Source of the DNA: Janthinobacterium sp. B9-8 | GTDB taxonomy: Bacteria; Pseudomonadota; Gammaproteobacteria; Burkholderiales; Chitinibacteraceae | DNA: 64,000 nt | Direction of reading: 5' to 3' | Assembly (NCBI RefSeq): GCF_000969645.2 | Contig: NZ_CP014222.1 | Span: 1,302,001-1,366,000, forward strand | Part shown: piece after piece, positions 48,751 to 57,289 of the stretch | How positions within the stretch are numbered: position 1 is the stretch's first letter | How the letters are laid out: each line of letters opens with the position of its first letter | Notes under the pieces: model-generated | Seen by the model: only the letters and a program-made list of their open reading frames with translations | Databases searched by the model: none | What the model was told of the DNA's origin: nothing | Translations under genes and position numbers: made by a program

Positions 48751-49421
48751 TGACGTTGCCTGCCGCATGGCAGCCTTTAGTGAGTGATGTATTGCAAAGT
48801 GCAAAGTGGCAGCAGTTGAGTGCATTTTTAGATGCTGAGCTTGCTGCAGGTAAGCTGATTTATCCTAAACCATCACAATGGTTTGCTGCGCTTGAATATA
48901 TGAAGCCAGAGCAGGTCAGGGTGGTTGTGCTTGGACAAGACCCTTATCATGGCGCGGGCCAGGCGCATGGCTTGAGCTTTTCTGTGCCCATCGGCGTTAA
49001 ACCGCCGCCATCCTTAGTCAATATCTTTAAAGAAGTTGCGCGCGATTTGGGCCACAGCCCACCTCAGCATGGCAATCTGGAGCCTTGGGCGGCGCAGGGT
49101 GTTTTGTTGCTCAATTGTGTGCTAACCGTTGAGGCCGATAAGGCCGCTTCGCACGCCAGGCAGGGCTGGGAAGCGCTGACCGATGCTTTAATTAAATCAC
49201 TAGCCGAACAGCACAGCCATATCGTATTTATGCTTTGGGGCGCTTATGCGCAAAAGAAGCAAGCCTTGATTGATGCCAATCGGCATTGCATCTTGTGTTC
49301 AGCTCATCCTTCGCCGTTATCTGTCTATCGCGGTTTTATTGGCAATGGGCATTTTTCCGCTGCAAACCGCTATCTACTCGCTCAGGGCAAATCGGCTATT
49401 TTGTGGGAAATTAGCGAGTGA
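48747..49421 (+). CDS. ung: Uracil-DNA glycosylase
   Basis: Ung removes uracil from DNA. The 224-residue family 1 enzyme has the water-activating motif VLGQDPYHGAGQAHGLSFSV, LLNCVLTVEA, IVFMLWGAYAQKK and the HPSPLSVYRGF DNA-binding loop. It starts with GTG 48747 or the next codon ATG 48750, overlaps the gene before it and the kinase after it by 4 bases (GTGA). Confidence 0.97.
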   Translation: MMTLPAAWQPLVSDVLQSAKWQQLSAFLDAELAAGKLIYPKPSQWFAALEYMKPEQVRVVVLGQDPYHGAGQAHGLSFSVPIGVKPPPSLVNIFKEVARDLGHSPPQHGNLEPWAAQGVLLLNCVLTVEADKAASHARQGWEALTDALIKSLAEQHSHIVFMLWGAYAQKKQALIDANRHCILCSAHPSPLSVYRGFIGNGHFSAANRYLLAQGKSAILWEISE

Positions 49422-50302
49422 GCCATCTCTTAGTCTTTGATATTGGCGGTACACAAATTAAATACGGCATCGTCAGCGATACGGGTGAAGTGCGCCATGC
49501 TGAAGTTCAAAACACTTGCGCGGCAGATGGCGGGCCTGCTTTATTGGAGAGGTTGCGGTTCCTCGCCCAGCCTTTGATTAAGCAATATCAGCCTATTGGC
49601 ATTGCAATAAGCAGCCTTGGTCTGATCGAGCCTCTTCGTGGCACGGTACTTGGCGCTGCCGAAGCCGTGCCGGATTACCCCGGAATAGCGCTGATCCCTG
49701 CTTTTGAAACCGCTTTTGGCTTGCCCACGACCGCAGAAAATGATGTGAACTGCGTGGCCTTGGCCGAAGGCTGGACGGGTGCAGCACAGGGTGTAGGCGA
49801 TTATCTTGCGATTGCCATTGGCACAGGCATTGGCGGTGGCATTGTTTTGGGTGGGCGCTTACATCGTGGACATCGCGCCGCAGCTGGTGAATGGGGCTAT
49901 ATGAAGATCGGCGGGCAAGTCTGGGAATCGCAAGCGTCGATGTCAGGCTTAGTACGTCTCTCAGAAGCAGCAACAGGTGAGGCTGAGTTAAATGGAAAAA
50001 TAATCTTTGCTCGCCTAGATGTAGGGGATGCCCTGATGCAAAAGGTGGTGGCTGAGTGGCTGGATTTACTGGCCATGGGGATTGCCAATTTAATCTACGC
50101 CTTCAATCCGGAAAAAATCGTGCTAGGCGGTGGCATTGCCGGAAGGGGCGAGGTTTTTTTGAAAGCCATTCGCAATGCTGTTGATCAACAACTTTTACCT
50201 GATTTTAAAACAATGACTGAGCTGGTGCTCGCAACCGCAGGCAATCATGCGGGTATGTTGGGTGCTGTACGTAACTGGCTGATGACACATAGGGGCGCAT
50301 AA
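49418..50302 (+). CDS. ROK-family sugar kinase
   Basis: The 294-residue protein begins at GTG 49418. It has the ATP loop LLVFDIGGTQIKYGIVSD, AENDVNCVALAEG, AIAIGTGIGGGIVLGGRLHR with the catalytic Asp just before (AENDVN) and LVLGGGIAG-like IVLGGGIAGRGE. The ROK cysteine zinc motif (CGxxGCxE) of glucokinase/NagK types is absent: the segment reads AAGEWGYMKIGGQ. Next to a GH9 glycosidase, a role on GlcN, GlcNAc or glucose is likely. Confidence 0.88.
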   Translation: MSHLLVFDIGGTQIKYGIVSDTGEVRHAEVQNTCAADGGPALLERLRFLAQPLIKQYQPIGIAISSLGLIEPLRGTVLGAAEAVPDYPGIALIPAFETAFGLPTTAENDVNCVALAEGWTGAAQGVGDYLAIAIGTGIGGGIVLGGRLHRGHRAAAGEWGYMKIGGQVWESQASMSGLVRLSEAATGEAELNGKIIFARLDVGDALMQKVVAEWLDLLAMGIANLIYAFNPEKIVLGGGIAGRGEVFLKAIRNAVDQQLLPDFKTMTELVLATAGNHAGMLGAVRNWLMTHRGA

Positions 50303-51997
50303 ATGAAAATATTATTGAATCACCTTGGTTTTGAATTGGCAGGGCAAAAAGTCGCCATTATTGATGCGCCCACTGATTTTGCAGCGCGCCATTTTAGTGT
50401 TTATCACGCAGAGAGCCGCGAGCTGGCTTTTGCGGGCGAGATCAAGCAAAGCGGTAGCGTAGATCATTGGGGCGAGGGCAAGTGGCATTACTGGACGGCT
50501 GATTTCACTGCTCTGGATGCTGAGGGCGAGTATTTTCTGGTAGTCGATGGTATCAACCCTCCTTTTACCTCGCACACTTTTAGCATTGCGAAAAAACTAT
50601 TTTCTGAGCAAATCCTGTCGGATATCGTGCATTACATCAAAGGCCAGCGTTGCACCGGCCTATACGATGAAGCCGATCGCAGTCGCCTCAAATGGGGTAG
50701 TGAAGAGCGCCGCGATGTGCATGGCGGTTGGTATGATGCTTCGGGAGATTGCTCTAAATACCTGAGCCATTTGTCGTTTGCTAATTTTATGAATCCACAG
50801 CAAACGCCGCAAGTGGTGTGGAATTTGCTCGACGGCTTGGCGCAATTGCCGCCGCAATCCAAATGGTTTAATGAAAGAATCGTCGACGAAGCCTTGCACG
50901 GTGCTGATTACCTGCTGCGTATGCAAGATCCGGCGGGTTATTTTTATATCACTGTATTTGATCAATGGTCTAAAGACGAAAATCGCCGTGATATTTGCGC
51001 TTATGAAACGCAAAAAGGCGAGAAGTTTGCCAACTATCAAGCCGCCTATCGTCAGGGCGGCGGCGTAGCGATTGCCGCTTTGGCGCGCGCATCGGTTTTG
51101 CAGCGAGATGGCGAGTTTAGCCGCGCTCAATATCTGCAAGCAGCGCAGCGTGGTTTTGCCCATCTTGAGCAGTACAATCTTGAATACTTAGATAATGGCG
51201 TTGAAAATATTATCGACGATTACTGTGCCTTGCTAGCGGCTTGCGAGTTACTGGCAGTGAGTGGCGAAGGGGTTTATGCAGATGCCGCTGCACGGCGTGT
51301 TTTAAATCTGTTGGAACGACAAACGGCGGATGGTTGGTTTAAAGCCGATACCGCGGGCGAGCGTAGTTATTTTCATGCAAGCGACGCGGGCCTGCCTTAT
51401 ATCGCATTGATGCGCTTTGTTGAAGTTGTGCCAGGCTCACCTTTAGTTGGGCGAATTCGTGAAGTGCTGCGTTGTGCTTTTAAGTATGAATTCAAGATCA
51501 CTTTTGCTAGCGTAAACAATCCCTTTGGCTATCCGCGCCAGTTTGTTAAACAAGCTGGCGACGTAGGACGCGAGCAGTTTTTTATTCCACATGACAATGG
51601 CACTGGCTATTGGTGGCAGGGCGAGAACGCTAGGCTAGGCTCGATTGCGGCAGCCAGCTCACGCGCACAAACGCTGTTTGCCGAAGAATCGTCCCTAGTC
51701 ACACAATTGGCAAAATACGAGCAAGCCGTGCTAGATTGGCTGCTGGGTGCAAACCCATTTGATGCCTGCATGCTGCAAGGCTGGGGTCGCAATAACCCAC
51801 GCTATGAAGTCGGCTTTTATAATGCGCCGGGTGGAGTGTGCAATGGCATTACGAGTGGCTTGAATGATGAGAACGATATCGACTTTAAAAAGTCTGAAAT
51901 AGCCACGATGGCCAATAGCTGGCGCTGGACAGAGCAATGGATGCCACACGGTGCCTGGCTATTCTTGGCGCTCAGCACGAGAATTGGCACAAACTAA
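50303..51997 (+). CDS. Glycoside hydrolase family 9 protein
   Basis: The 564-residue protein has an N-terminal Ig-like CelD_N domain (about 1-90) and a GH9 (alpha/alpha)6 barrel: HGGWYDASGDCSKYLSHL with the catalytic-base Asp pair, YHASDAGLPYIALMR-like FHASDAGLPYIAL, WLLGANPFDACMLQGWGRNN and a C-terminal Glu region (KKSEIATMANSWRW). No signal peptide is visible, so it should be cytoplasmic. In Vibrio, a related cytoplasmic GH9 acts as a beta-glucosaminidase in chitobiose use; with the adjoining kinase the same role is plausible. An endoglucanase role is unlikely inside the cell. Confidence 0.88.
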   Translation: MKILLNHLGFELAGQKVAIIDAPTDFAARHFSVYHAESRELAFAGEIKQSGSVDHWGEGKWHYWTADFTALDAEGEYFLVVDGINPPFTSHTFSIAKKLFSEQILSDIVHYIKGQRCTGLYDEADRSRLKWGSEERRDVHGGWYDASGDCSKYLSHLSFANFMNPQQTPQVVWNLLDGLAQLPPQSKWFNERIVDEALHGADYLLRMQDPAGYFYITVFDQWSKDENRRDICAYETQKGEKFANYQAAYRQGGGVAIAALARASVLQRDGEFSRAQYLQAAQRGFAHLEQYNLEYLDNGVENIIDDYCALLAACELLAVSGEGVYADAAARRVLNLLERQTADGWFKADTAGERSYFHASDAGLPYIALMRFVEVVPGSPLVGRIREVLRCAFKYEFKITFASVNNPFGYPRQFVKQAGDVGREQFFIPHDNGTGYWWQGENARLGSIAAASSRAQTLFAEESSLVTQLAKYEQAVLDWLLGANPFDACMLQGWGRNNPRYEVGFYNAPGGVCNGITSGLNDENDIDFKKSEIATMANSWRWTEQWMPHGAWLFLALSTRIGTN

Positions 51998-52028
51998 TGT
52001 AGGGTGGGTAAATGTTTTATTTTACCCA
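51998..52028. repeat. Palindromic element, copy C (short form)
   Basis: tgtagggtgggtaaa (51998-52012) and tttaccca (52021-52028) form a hairpin starting at the base after the GH9 stop codon. Its tgtaggg(t/c)ggg end matches copies at 10411 and 21759, but only half of the larger element is present. Confidence 0.65.
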
Positions 52029-52062
52029 CGCGCTAATAGCGATGATTTAAAAGGAAAACAAA

Positions 52063-53058
52063 ATGGCAATTGTAGTTACCGGAGCTGCCGGTTTTATCGG
52101 CTCAAATATTATTAAGGGCCTGAATGCGCGCGGCGAAACCGACATTATTGCGGTGGATGATTTAGCCTTACCAGATCAATTTAAAAATCTGGTTGATTGC
52201 CAGATTAGTCATTACGCGGATAAAGAAGATTTTATTGCCGATTTAAGCGAAGGCCATTATGACGGTGAAATTACCGCCATTTTCCACGAAGGCGCTTGTT
52301 CGGATACGATGGAACATAACGGCAAGTATATGATGGATAACAACTATCAATATACTTTGGCCCTATTTGATTGGTGCCAAGCCGAAGAAGTACAGTTTTT
52401 ATATGCATCCAGCGCGGCAACTTATGGCAATGGTGACAATGGCTTTATTGAAAGCCCAGATTGCGAAGCGCCGTTAAATGTATATGGCTATTCCAAGCTT
52501 TTATTCGATCAAGTGCTGCGCCAGCGTATGAATGAGATTACTGCGCAAGTTGTGGGCTTTCGCTACTTCAATGTCTATGGCCCACGCGAGCAGCATAAAG
52601 GCCGTATGGCTTCGGTGGCTTTCCATCATTTCAATCAATATCGTGAACATGGCAAAGTAAAATTATTTGGCGAATATGGTGGCTACGGCAATGGCGGCCA
52701 TACCCGTGATTTTATTTCGGTAGAAGACGTCGTTAAAGCCAATCTATGGTTCTTAGATAATCCCGATGTATGCGGGATTTATAATCTGGGCACAGGAAAA
52801 TCACAGCCATTTAATGATGTGGCACTGGCGGTGGTCAATACCTGCCGTGAGCATGAAGGCAAGTTGGCGCTGACTCTGGAAGAAATGATTGCACAAGGCG
52901 TGCTGGAATATATTGATTTTCCAGATTCACTTAAAGGCAAGTACCAAAGCTTTACCGAGGCCGATACCACCTTGCTACGGGAGTCTGGTTACGACGAAGA
53001 CTTCTTAACGGTAGAAGAAGGCGTGCGCCGTTATGTTGAAGTATTGCTAAGCAAGTAG
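52063..53058 (+). CDS. hldD: ADP-L-glycero-D-manno-heptose 6-epimerase
   Basis: HldD (RfaD) epimerises ADP-heptose for the LPS inner core. The 331-residue SDR protein starts [18 protein letters not shown], has [20 protein letters not shown], the catalytic [11 protein letters not shown] and Tyr-x3-Lys in [29 protein letters not shown] and [14 protein letters not shown] good aagga at 52051-52055. A terminator follows. Confidence 0.97.
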   Translation: MAIVVTGAAGFIGSNIIKGLNARGETDIIAVDDLALPDQFKNLVDCQISHYADKEDFIADLSEGHYDGEITAIFHEGACSDTMEHNGKYMMDNNYQYTLALFDWCQAEEVQFLYASSAATYGNGDNGFIESPDCEAPLNVYGYSKLLFDQVLRQRMNEITAQVVGFRYFNVYGPREQHKGRMASVAFHHFNQYREHGKVKLFGEYGGYGNGGHTRDFISVEDVVKANLWFLDNPDVCGIYNLGTGKSQPFNDVALAVVNTCREHEGKLALTLEEMIAQGVLEYIDFPDSLKGKYQSFTEADTTLLRESGYDEDFLTVEEGVRRYVEVLLSK

Positions 53059-53060
53059 GC

Positions 53061-53089
53061 AAAAAGCCGGGCAGGAGCCCGGCTTTTTT
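53061..53089 (+). terminator. Terminator after hldD
   Basis: aaaaagccgggc (53061-53072) pairs with gcccggcttttt (53077-53088) around agga and ends in a T run. Confidence 0.9.
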
Positions 53090-53233
53090 GGCGCATCCCT
53101 TTGTTTATAGCACTTCAGCAGGCATTTTTTGCAGTTCACGCCAAGTTTTTAGCAGCTTATCGCTTACACCTATCTACTCGCAATTTGACCCATTACAGTG
53201 AGCTTATCGACAGCACTAAATGGAGTCACCATC

Positions 53234-53395
53234 ATGAAAACCACCGCTCACTTACTGGTTCTTTTCTTTGTTGCTTTTGTGCATATTGCGCTTTATCTGA
53301 TTATTGTGAATGCACACGAAGAAAGCATAAGAGATTCGCAGGTTTCTACGCTTTCGGCTCCAGTGGCCGTGCAGCAAGCCGCTGACTTAACTTGA
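53234..53395 (+). CDS. Small single-pass membrane protein, 53 residues
   Basis: From ATG 53234 with a well-placed ggag the protein is 53 residues: one hydrophobic segment (LLVLFFVAFVHIALYLIIV, about 8-26) and a polar tail (NAHEESIRDSQVSTLS...). The frame is open upstream to 53198. No relative is recognised. Support is the binding site and the clean membrane segment. Confidence 0.55.
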   Translation: MKTTAHLLVLFFVAFVHIALYLIIVNAHEESIRDSQVSTLSAPVAVQQAADLT

Positions 53396-53676
53396 TGCGG
53401 CACTATATTTGCAAGAATGAAACAATGTCAGCGTGTGCTTTTTTGCGAAATACTAGGATCTTGGTCGCTGTCGCTGGATATGCCACTATCAATAAAAAGC
53501 ATGCGTTGTGGGGAGGCTTGCCATTAGGTGCTGGTTAAATCAAGCTAGCCCGGTGAGTTGATATTAAGGGTGTGAGCGTGCGTAATAGGATGCTAAAGGA
53601 AAAGATAAGGTTATCGCGCGTAAATCAGACCCATCCATTTTTCTACTTATTCAGTTGTTTAAATGAAAGTGGTTTT
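53396..53676. other. Intergenic stretch without a supported gene
   Basis: About 280 bases between the small membrane protein and the binding protein gene (convergent). I see no gene, RNA or clear terminator here. Confidence 0.5.
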
Positions 53677-54417
53677 TTATTTTATTTGCATATTAATTAC
53701 ATCGCTATAGCTATATGGTAGATATTTTCTATAAATATTATCGATGGTTTTGTCTTTAATCATTTCTCCAATTGTTTTATCGAATCGTTTCATGGTTTCG
53801 CTTTTTTTCTTATTAAACACTAGGTGGAGCTTGGTCGAGCCAATAAGAGGGCGCAGCATTTTTATTTCTACACCTACTTTGTCTGCTAATAAGGGGGCGG
53901 AGAAAATATCAAGCAGCACATAATCGTAACGCTGCCCTTTTAGTTTTCTGAGCATGGTTTCATCATCCTGTGCCAAATCAACTTGCCAGCCTTTAAAGTT
54001 TTTAATTTGCTCCGTGTAGTCATACCCTCGTACCATGCCTACTTTTTTGCCCTTCATTTCTTCCCATGAAAACACCTCCTGAGTCATGTTCTTTCTAACG
54101 AAAATAGCCAGTTGGTACATGCTGGTAAGAAAGTGGCCGCTGATAAAGGGATTAAGTGCGGCATTGTCGATGACCGCATCGTAGCTGCCTGTTTTTACAT
54201 TGTTAATGCAGCGCGGCCAGGGCAATTCATCCGCAGTAAAGTCAATTTTGAGTCGCTTGAAGGCTTCTTGATAAATTTCAATTGAAATGCCCTTGTTGAG
54301 CTGGCCTTGCTGGCTATAGGTAAACGGGGGCCAGTAGACGCCGCAAATTTTTAATTTTTCGGCAAAAGAAGGTGAAGAAAAAAGAAGTGATAATAAAATA
54401 AGGCCATCTTTTGTCAT
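53677..54417 (-). CDS. Periplasmic substrate-binding protein, SBP_bac_3 (amino-acid type)
   Basis: From ATG 54417 the protein has 246 residues: a signal peptide (GLILLSLLFSSPSFAE) and an extracellular solute-binding family 3 fold: KICGVYWPPFTYSQQGQLNK, GISIEIYQEAFKRLKIDF, YDAVIDNAALNP, KVGMVRGYDYTEQI, DYVLLDIFSA. No ABC permease or ATPase genes are nearby, so it may act alone as a sensor ligand binder or as an orphan. The open frame upstream to 54552 is not protein-like. Confidence 0.85.
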   Translation of the reverse strand: MTKDGLILLSLLFSSPSFAEKLKICGVYWPPFTYSQQGQLNKGISIEIYQEAFKRLKIDFTADELPWPRCINNVKTGSYDAVIDNAALNPFISGHFLTSMYQLAIFVRKNMTQEVFSWEEMKGKKVGMVRGYDYTEQIKNFKGWQVDLAQDDETMLRKLKGQRYDYVLLDIFSAPLLADKVGVEIKMLRPLIGSTKLHLVFNKKKSETMKRFDKTIGEMIKDKTIDNIYRKYLPYSYSDVINMQIK

Positions 54418-54652
54418 TGCATTTCGCCTACTTGATCCTGACTGATGCACTGGTTCGTGGGTGACGCACTTTGACTGTAAGCGATAAAAACAGGGGAGTC
54501 GCCTGATTGTTTGTTCTGCACGTATGGGCGGTGCTGCGATTGGTATAAGCATGGCTTTGTTACATCAATAATCTACTTTTTGCTGTTGCGAAGGTGGGGG
54601 AATTCAAGGAAGCCGCGTAGAATGCCCGCACCTGCCGCTCATCTTTTTTCTT

Positions 54653-56494
54653 ATGCCCGAATCTACATCCCCTGACGATATGCAATTACAGCCACTGCTT
54701 GAGCAAGTAAAAAACTTGCCGAGCCAGCCGGGGGTGTACCGTTTTATCGGTGCAGATGGCAAGGTGCTCTATGTGGGCAAGGCCATTAGCCTTAAAAAAC
54801 GCGTCGGCTCTTATTTTCAGAAAAATGACCATAGCCCGCGTATTCGTTTAATGTTGGCGCAGGTAGTGGGTCTCGAAACAACCGTTGTTCGCTCTGAGGG
54901 CGAAGCGCTGGTTTTAGAAAACAATCTGATTAAAGCATTAAGCCCGCGCTATAACATTTTGTTTCGCGATGATAAAAGCTATCCCTATGTAGTGATTACC
55001 GGGCATGCCTCGCCCAGATTGGCTTATTACCGTGGTGCATTAGATAAGCGCCATCAATACTTCGGCCCTTTTCCAAATGGCTATGTGGTCAAAGAAAGTA
55101 TTCAACTGCTGCAAAAAGTTTTTAAGCTACGCACCTGCGAAGACACCGTATTTGCCAATCGCTCCCGCCCCTGCCTATTGCACCAAATCAAACGCTGCTC
55201 GGCCCCCTGTGTGGATTTAATTACTGCTGACGACTATCTCGCTGATGTAAATAACGCGGTGCGCTTTTTAAATGGCAAGGCCAGCGAAGTATTGGGCGAA
55301 TTAGAAGCGCGCATGCAGGCAGCATCTGAAGCTTGGCTATTCGAAGAGGCCGCCGCTATCCGAGATCAGATCAGTGCGCTATCGCGGATTCAGGATAAGC
55401 AATTTGTCTCTAGCAATAGTAGCGAAGTGGATGCCGACATTGTGGTTTGCGTGATTAGCAGCGGTATGATTTGTGTGAATCTGGCCATGGTGCGTGGTGG
55501 TCGACATGTGGGGGATAAAAATCTATTTCCATCTCATGCCGATGGTTACGATGCGCCTGCCGCACTGGAGGCATTTTTAGCTCAGCATTATTTAGACCGC
55601 AATGCACCATCGGTGATTTTTTGCCAGCCAGAGCCTGAAAATGCAGCCGTGCTGGCCGATTTGCTAAGCCAGCAAGCCGAACATAAAGTGGTGCTCAATA
55701 GCAATCCCAATGGCGAACGACGGGTTTGGCTAGATATGGCAATTAAAAATGCCGAGTTGGCGATTTTGCAACGCAGCAGCCAAACTGCCACGCAACACGC
55801 GCGCCTAGGGTCTTTGATTGAGGCGATGAATTGGCCTGATACAGTGGCGCGGATCGAGTGTTTTGATATTTCGCACACCATGGGCGAGGCCACCGTTGCT
55901 TCTTGTGTGGTGTACGATCGTTTTGATATGCAGCCCAAAGAATACCGTCGCTACAATATTGAAGGCATTACGCCGGGTGATGATTATGCCGCGATGCGGC
56001 AAGCCTTGATTCGGCGCTACGGAAAAATTGCTGCGGGCGAGGGTATCGTGCCCGATGTGGTGTTGATTGATGGTGGCAAAGGCCAACTCTCGATGGCGAC
56101 CGAAGCCATGGCCGAAGTCGGAATGAGTAGCCCTATTTTGCTAGGCGTGGCCAAGGGTGAAACACGCAAAGCAGGTTTGGAACAGTTGATTTTAAATGAT
56201 AGGCCTGCGCCCATTTTGCTCAAGCGCGACCACCCCGCATTGCATCTCATCCAGCAAATTCGCGATGAAGCACACCGCTTTGCCATTACTGGCCACCGTG
56301 CACGGCGAGCAAAGGCGAGAGTGACTTCTTCATTAGAAGACGTGGAAGGAATCGGGCCTAAGCGTCGTCAAAAGTTGCTGGCGAGTTTTGGTGGTTTGCA
56401 GGGTGTAAAGGCGGCGACATTAGATGAGTTAAAACAAGTTGAGGGGATTAATTCTGCATTGGCAGAGAAAATCTACGCGGTTTTACATGCTTGA
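54653..56494 (+). CDS. uvrC: Excinuclease ABC subunit C
   Basis: UvrC makes both cuts in nucleotide excision repair. The 613-residue protein has the GIY-YIG nuclease (QPGVYRFIGADGKVLYVGKA, about 25-100), a Cys-rich region (SRPCLLHQIKRCSAPCVDLI), a UVR motif, the RNase H-like second nuclease (ECFDISHTMGEATVASCVVY; PDVVLIDGGKGQLS) and a C-terminal HhH pair (LEDVEGIGPKRRQKLLASFG). Confidence 0.98.
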   Translation: MPESTSPDDMQLQPLLEQVKNLPSQPGVYRFIGADGKVLYVGKAISLKKRVGSYFQKNDHSPRIRLMLAQVVGLETTVVRSEGEALVLENNLIKALSPRYNILFRDDKSYPYVVITGHASPRLAYYRGALDKRHQYFGPFPNGYVVKESIQLLQKVFKLRTCEDTVFANRSRPCLLHQIKRCSAPCVDLITADDYLADVNNAVRFLNGKASEVLGELEARMQAASEAWLFEEAAAIRDQISALSRIQDKQFVSSNSSEVDADIVVCVISSGMICVNLAMVRGGRHVGDKNLFPSHADGYDAPAALEAFLAQHYLDRNAPSVIFCQPEPENAAVLADLLSQQAEHKVVLNSNPNGERRVWLDMAIKNAELAILQRSSQTATQHARLGSLIEAMNWPDTVARIECFDISHTMGEATVASCVVYDRFDMQPKEYRRYNIEGITPGDDYAAMRQALIRRYGKIAAGEGIVPDVVLIDGGKGQLSMATEAMAEVGMSSPILLGVAKGETRKAGLEQLILNDRPAPILLKRDHPALHLIQQIRDEAHRFAITGHRARRAKARVTSSLEDVEGIGPKRRQKLLASFGGLQGVKAATLDELKQVEGINSALAEKIYAVLHA

Positions 56495-56591
56495 TTTCAA
56501 AGTGGCTGGTTTTTTGTGGTTTTTAAATCCCTGTTGCAGATTCTTTACGAATGCGCGCAATAAAATACCCTTGACAGCTAATATGCCGGTG

Positions 56592-56605
56592 CATGCTGGT
56601 AGAAT
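56592..56605 (+). promoter_or_regulatory. Possible extended -10 promoter for pgsA
   Basis: tggtagaat (56597-56605) fits an extended -10 (TGnTAGAAT). A TTGACA at 56571-56576 lies 23 bases upstream, too far for a standard -35 pair, so the extended -10 would have to suffice. Confidence 0.35.
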
Positions 56606-56646
56606 GCGGTTTTCTTGCAATATTTGCCATTGGGTTCCGTATTCGC

Positions 56647-57216
56647 ATGCCTTTTAATTTGCCGATTTTTCTGACTTGGTTGCGCGTGGCGCTGATCCCT
56701 ATTTTTGTGGGCGTTTTTTACCTGCCAGCTACCGTAATGCCGGTGACGATGCAAAATATGGTAGGGGGCTCTTTATTTTTTCTAGCGGCCATTACCGATT
56801 GGTTTGATGGCTATTTAGCACGCCGCTGGAATCAAACATCCAGCTTTGGTGCATTTTTAGACCCTGTTGCCGATAAATTGATGGTAGCCGCAGCGCTCAT
56901 TCTATTGGTTGAGCTGGCTCGCGCGCCAGCATGGCTGGCGGTGATTATTATTGGTCGGGAAATCACCATTTCAGCACTGCGCGAATGGATGGCTCAGCTG
57001 GGTAAATCCAAAAATACGGCGGTTGCTTATATCGGTAAATTAAAAACCGGTGCGCAGATGGTTGCTATTTTATTATTGCTTTGGTCTGGTCCCTTGTTGC
57101 CCGGAATTTCCACTCAGTTTGTGGGGGAGCTGGCACTTTATGTGGCGGGTATATTGACGATAGTTTCAATGTTTTATTATCTGGAACTGGCCGCGAAGCA
57201 ATTTAAAGAAGAATAA
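56647..57216 (+). CDS. pgsA: CDP-diacylglycerol-glycerol-3-phosphate 3-phosphatidyltransferase
   Basis: PgsA makes phosphatidylglycerol phosphate from CDP-diacylglycerol. From ATG 56647 it has 189 residues: N-terminal MPFNLPIFLTWLRVALIPIF, the CDP-alcohol phosphatidyltransferase motif DG-x2-AR-x8-G-x3-D-x3-D in FDGYLARRWNQTSSFGAFLD and PVADKL, and five to six membrane segments. Follows uvrC, as is common in proteobacteria. Confidence 0.96.
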   Translation: MPFNLPIFLTWLRVALIPIFVGVFYLPATVMPVTMQNMVGGSLFFLAAITDWFDGYLARRWNQTSSFGAFLDPVADKLMVAAALILLVELARAPAWLAVIIIGREITISALREWMAQLGKSKNTAVAYIGKLKTGAQMVAILLLLWSGPLLPGISTQFVGELALYVAGILTIVSMFYYLELAAKQFKEE

Positions 57217-57234
57217 GTGACTGCAGTCTTTCGA

Positions 57235-57265
57235 TAAAAACCTGCAGCAATCTGCAGGTTTTTTA
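57235..57265 (+). terminator. Terminator after pgsA
   Basis: aaaaacctgcag pairs with ctgcaggttttt around caat, followed by T residues. Confidence 0.88.
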
Positions 57266-57289
57266 TGGGCCGCATTAAAAGGCGATCGT

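Noticed and set aside
53101..53385. 94-codon frame overlapping the 53-residue membrane protein
   Set aside because: It starts next to the hldD terminator, has no domain and is out of frame with the better-supported small protein.
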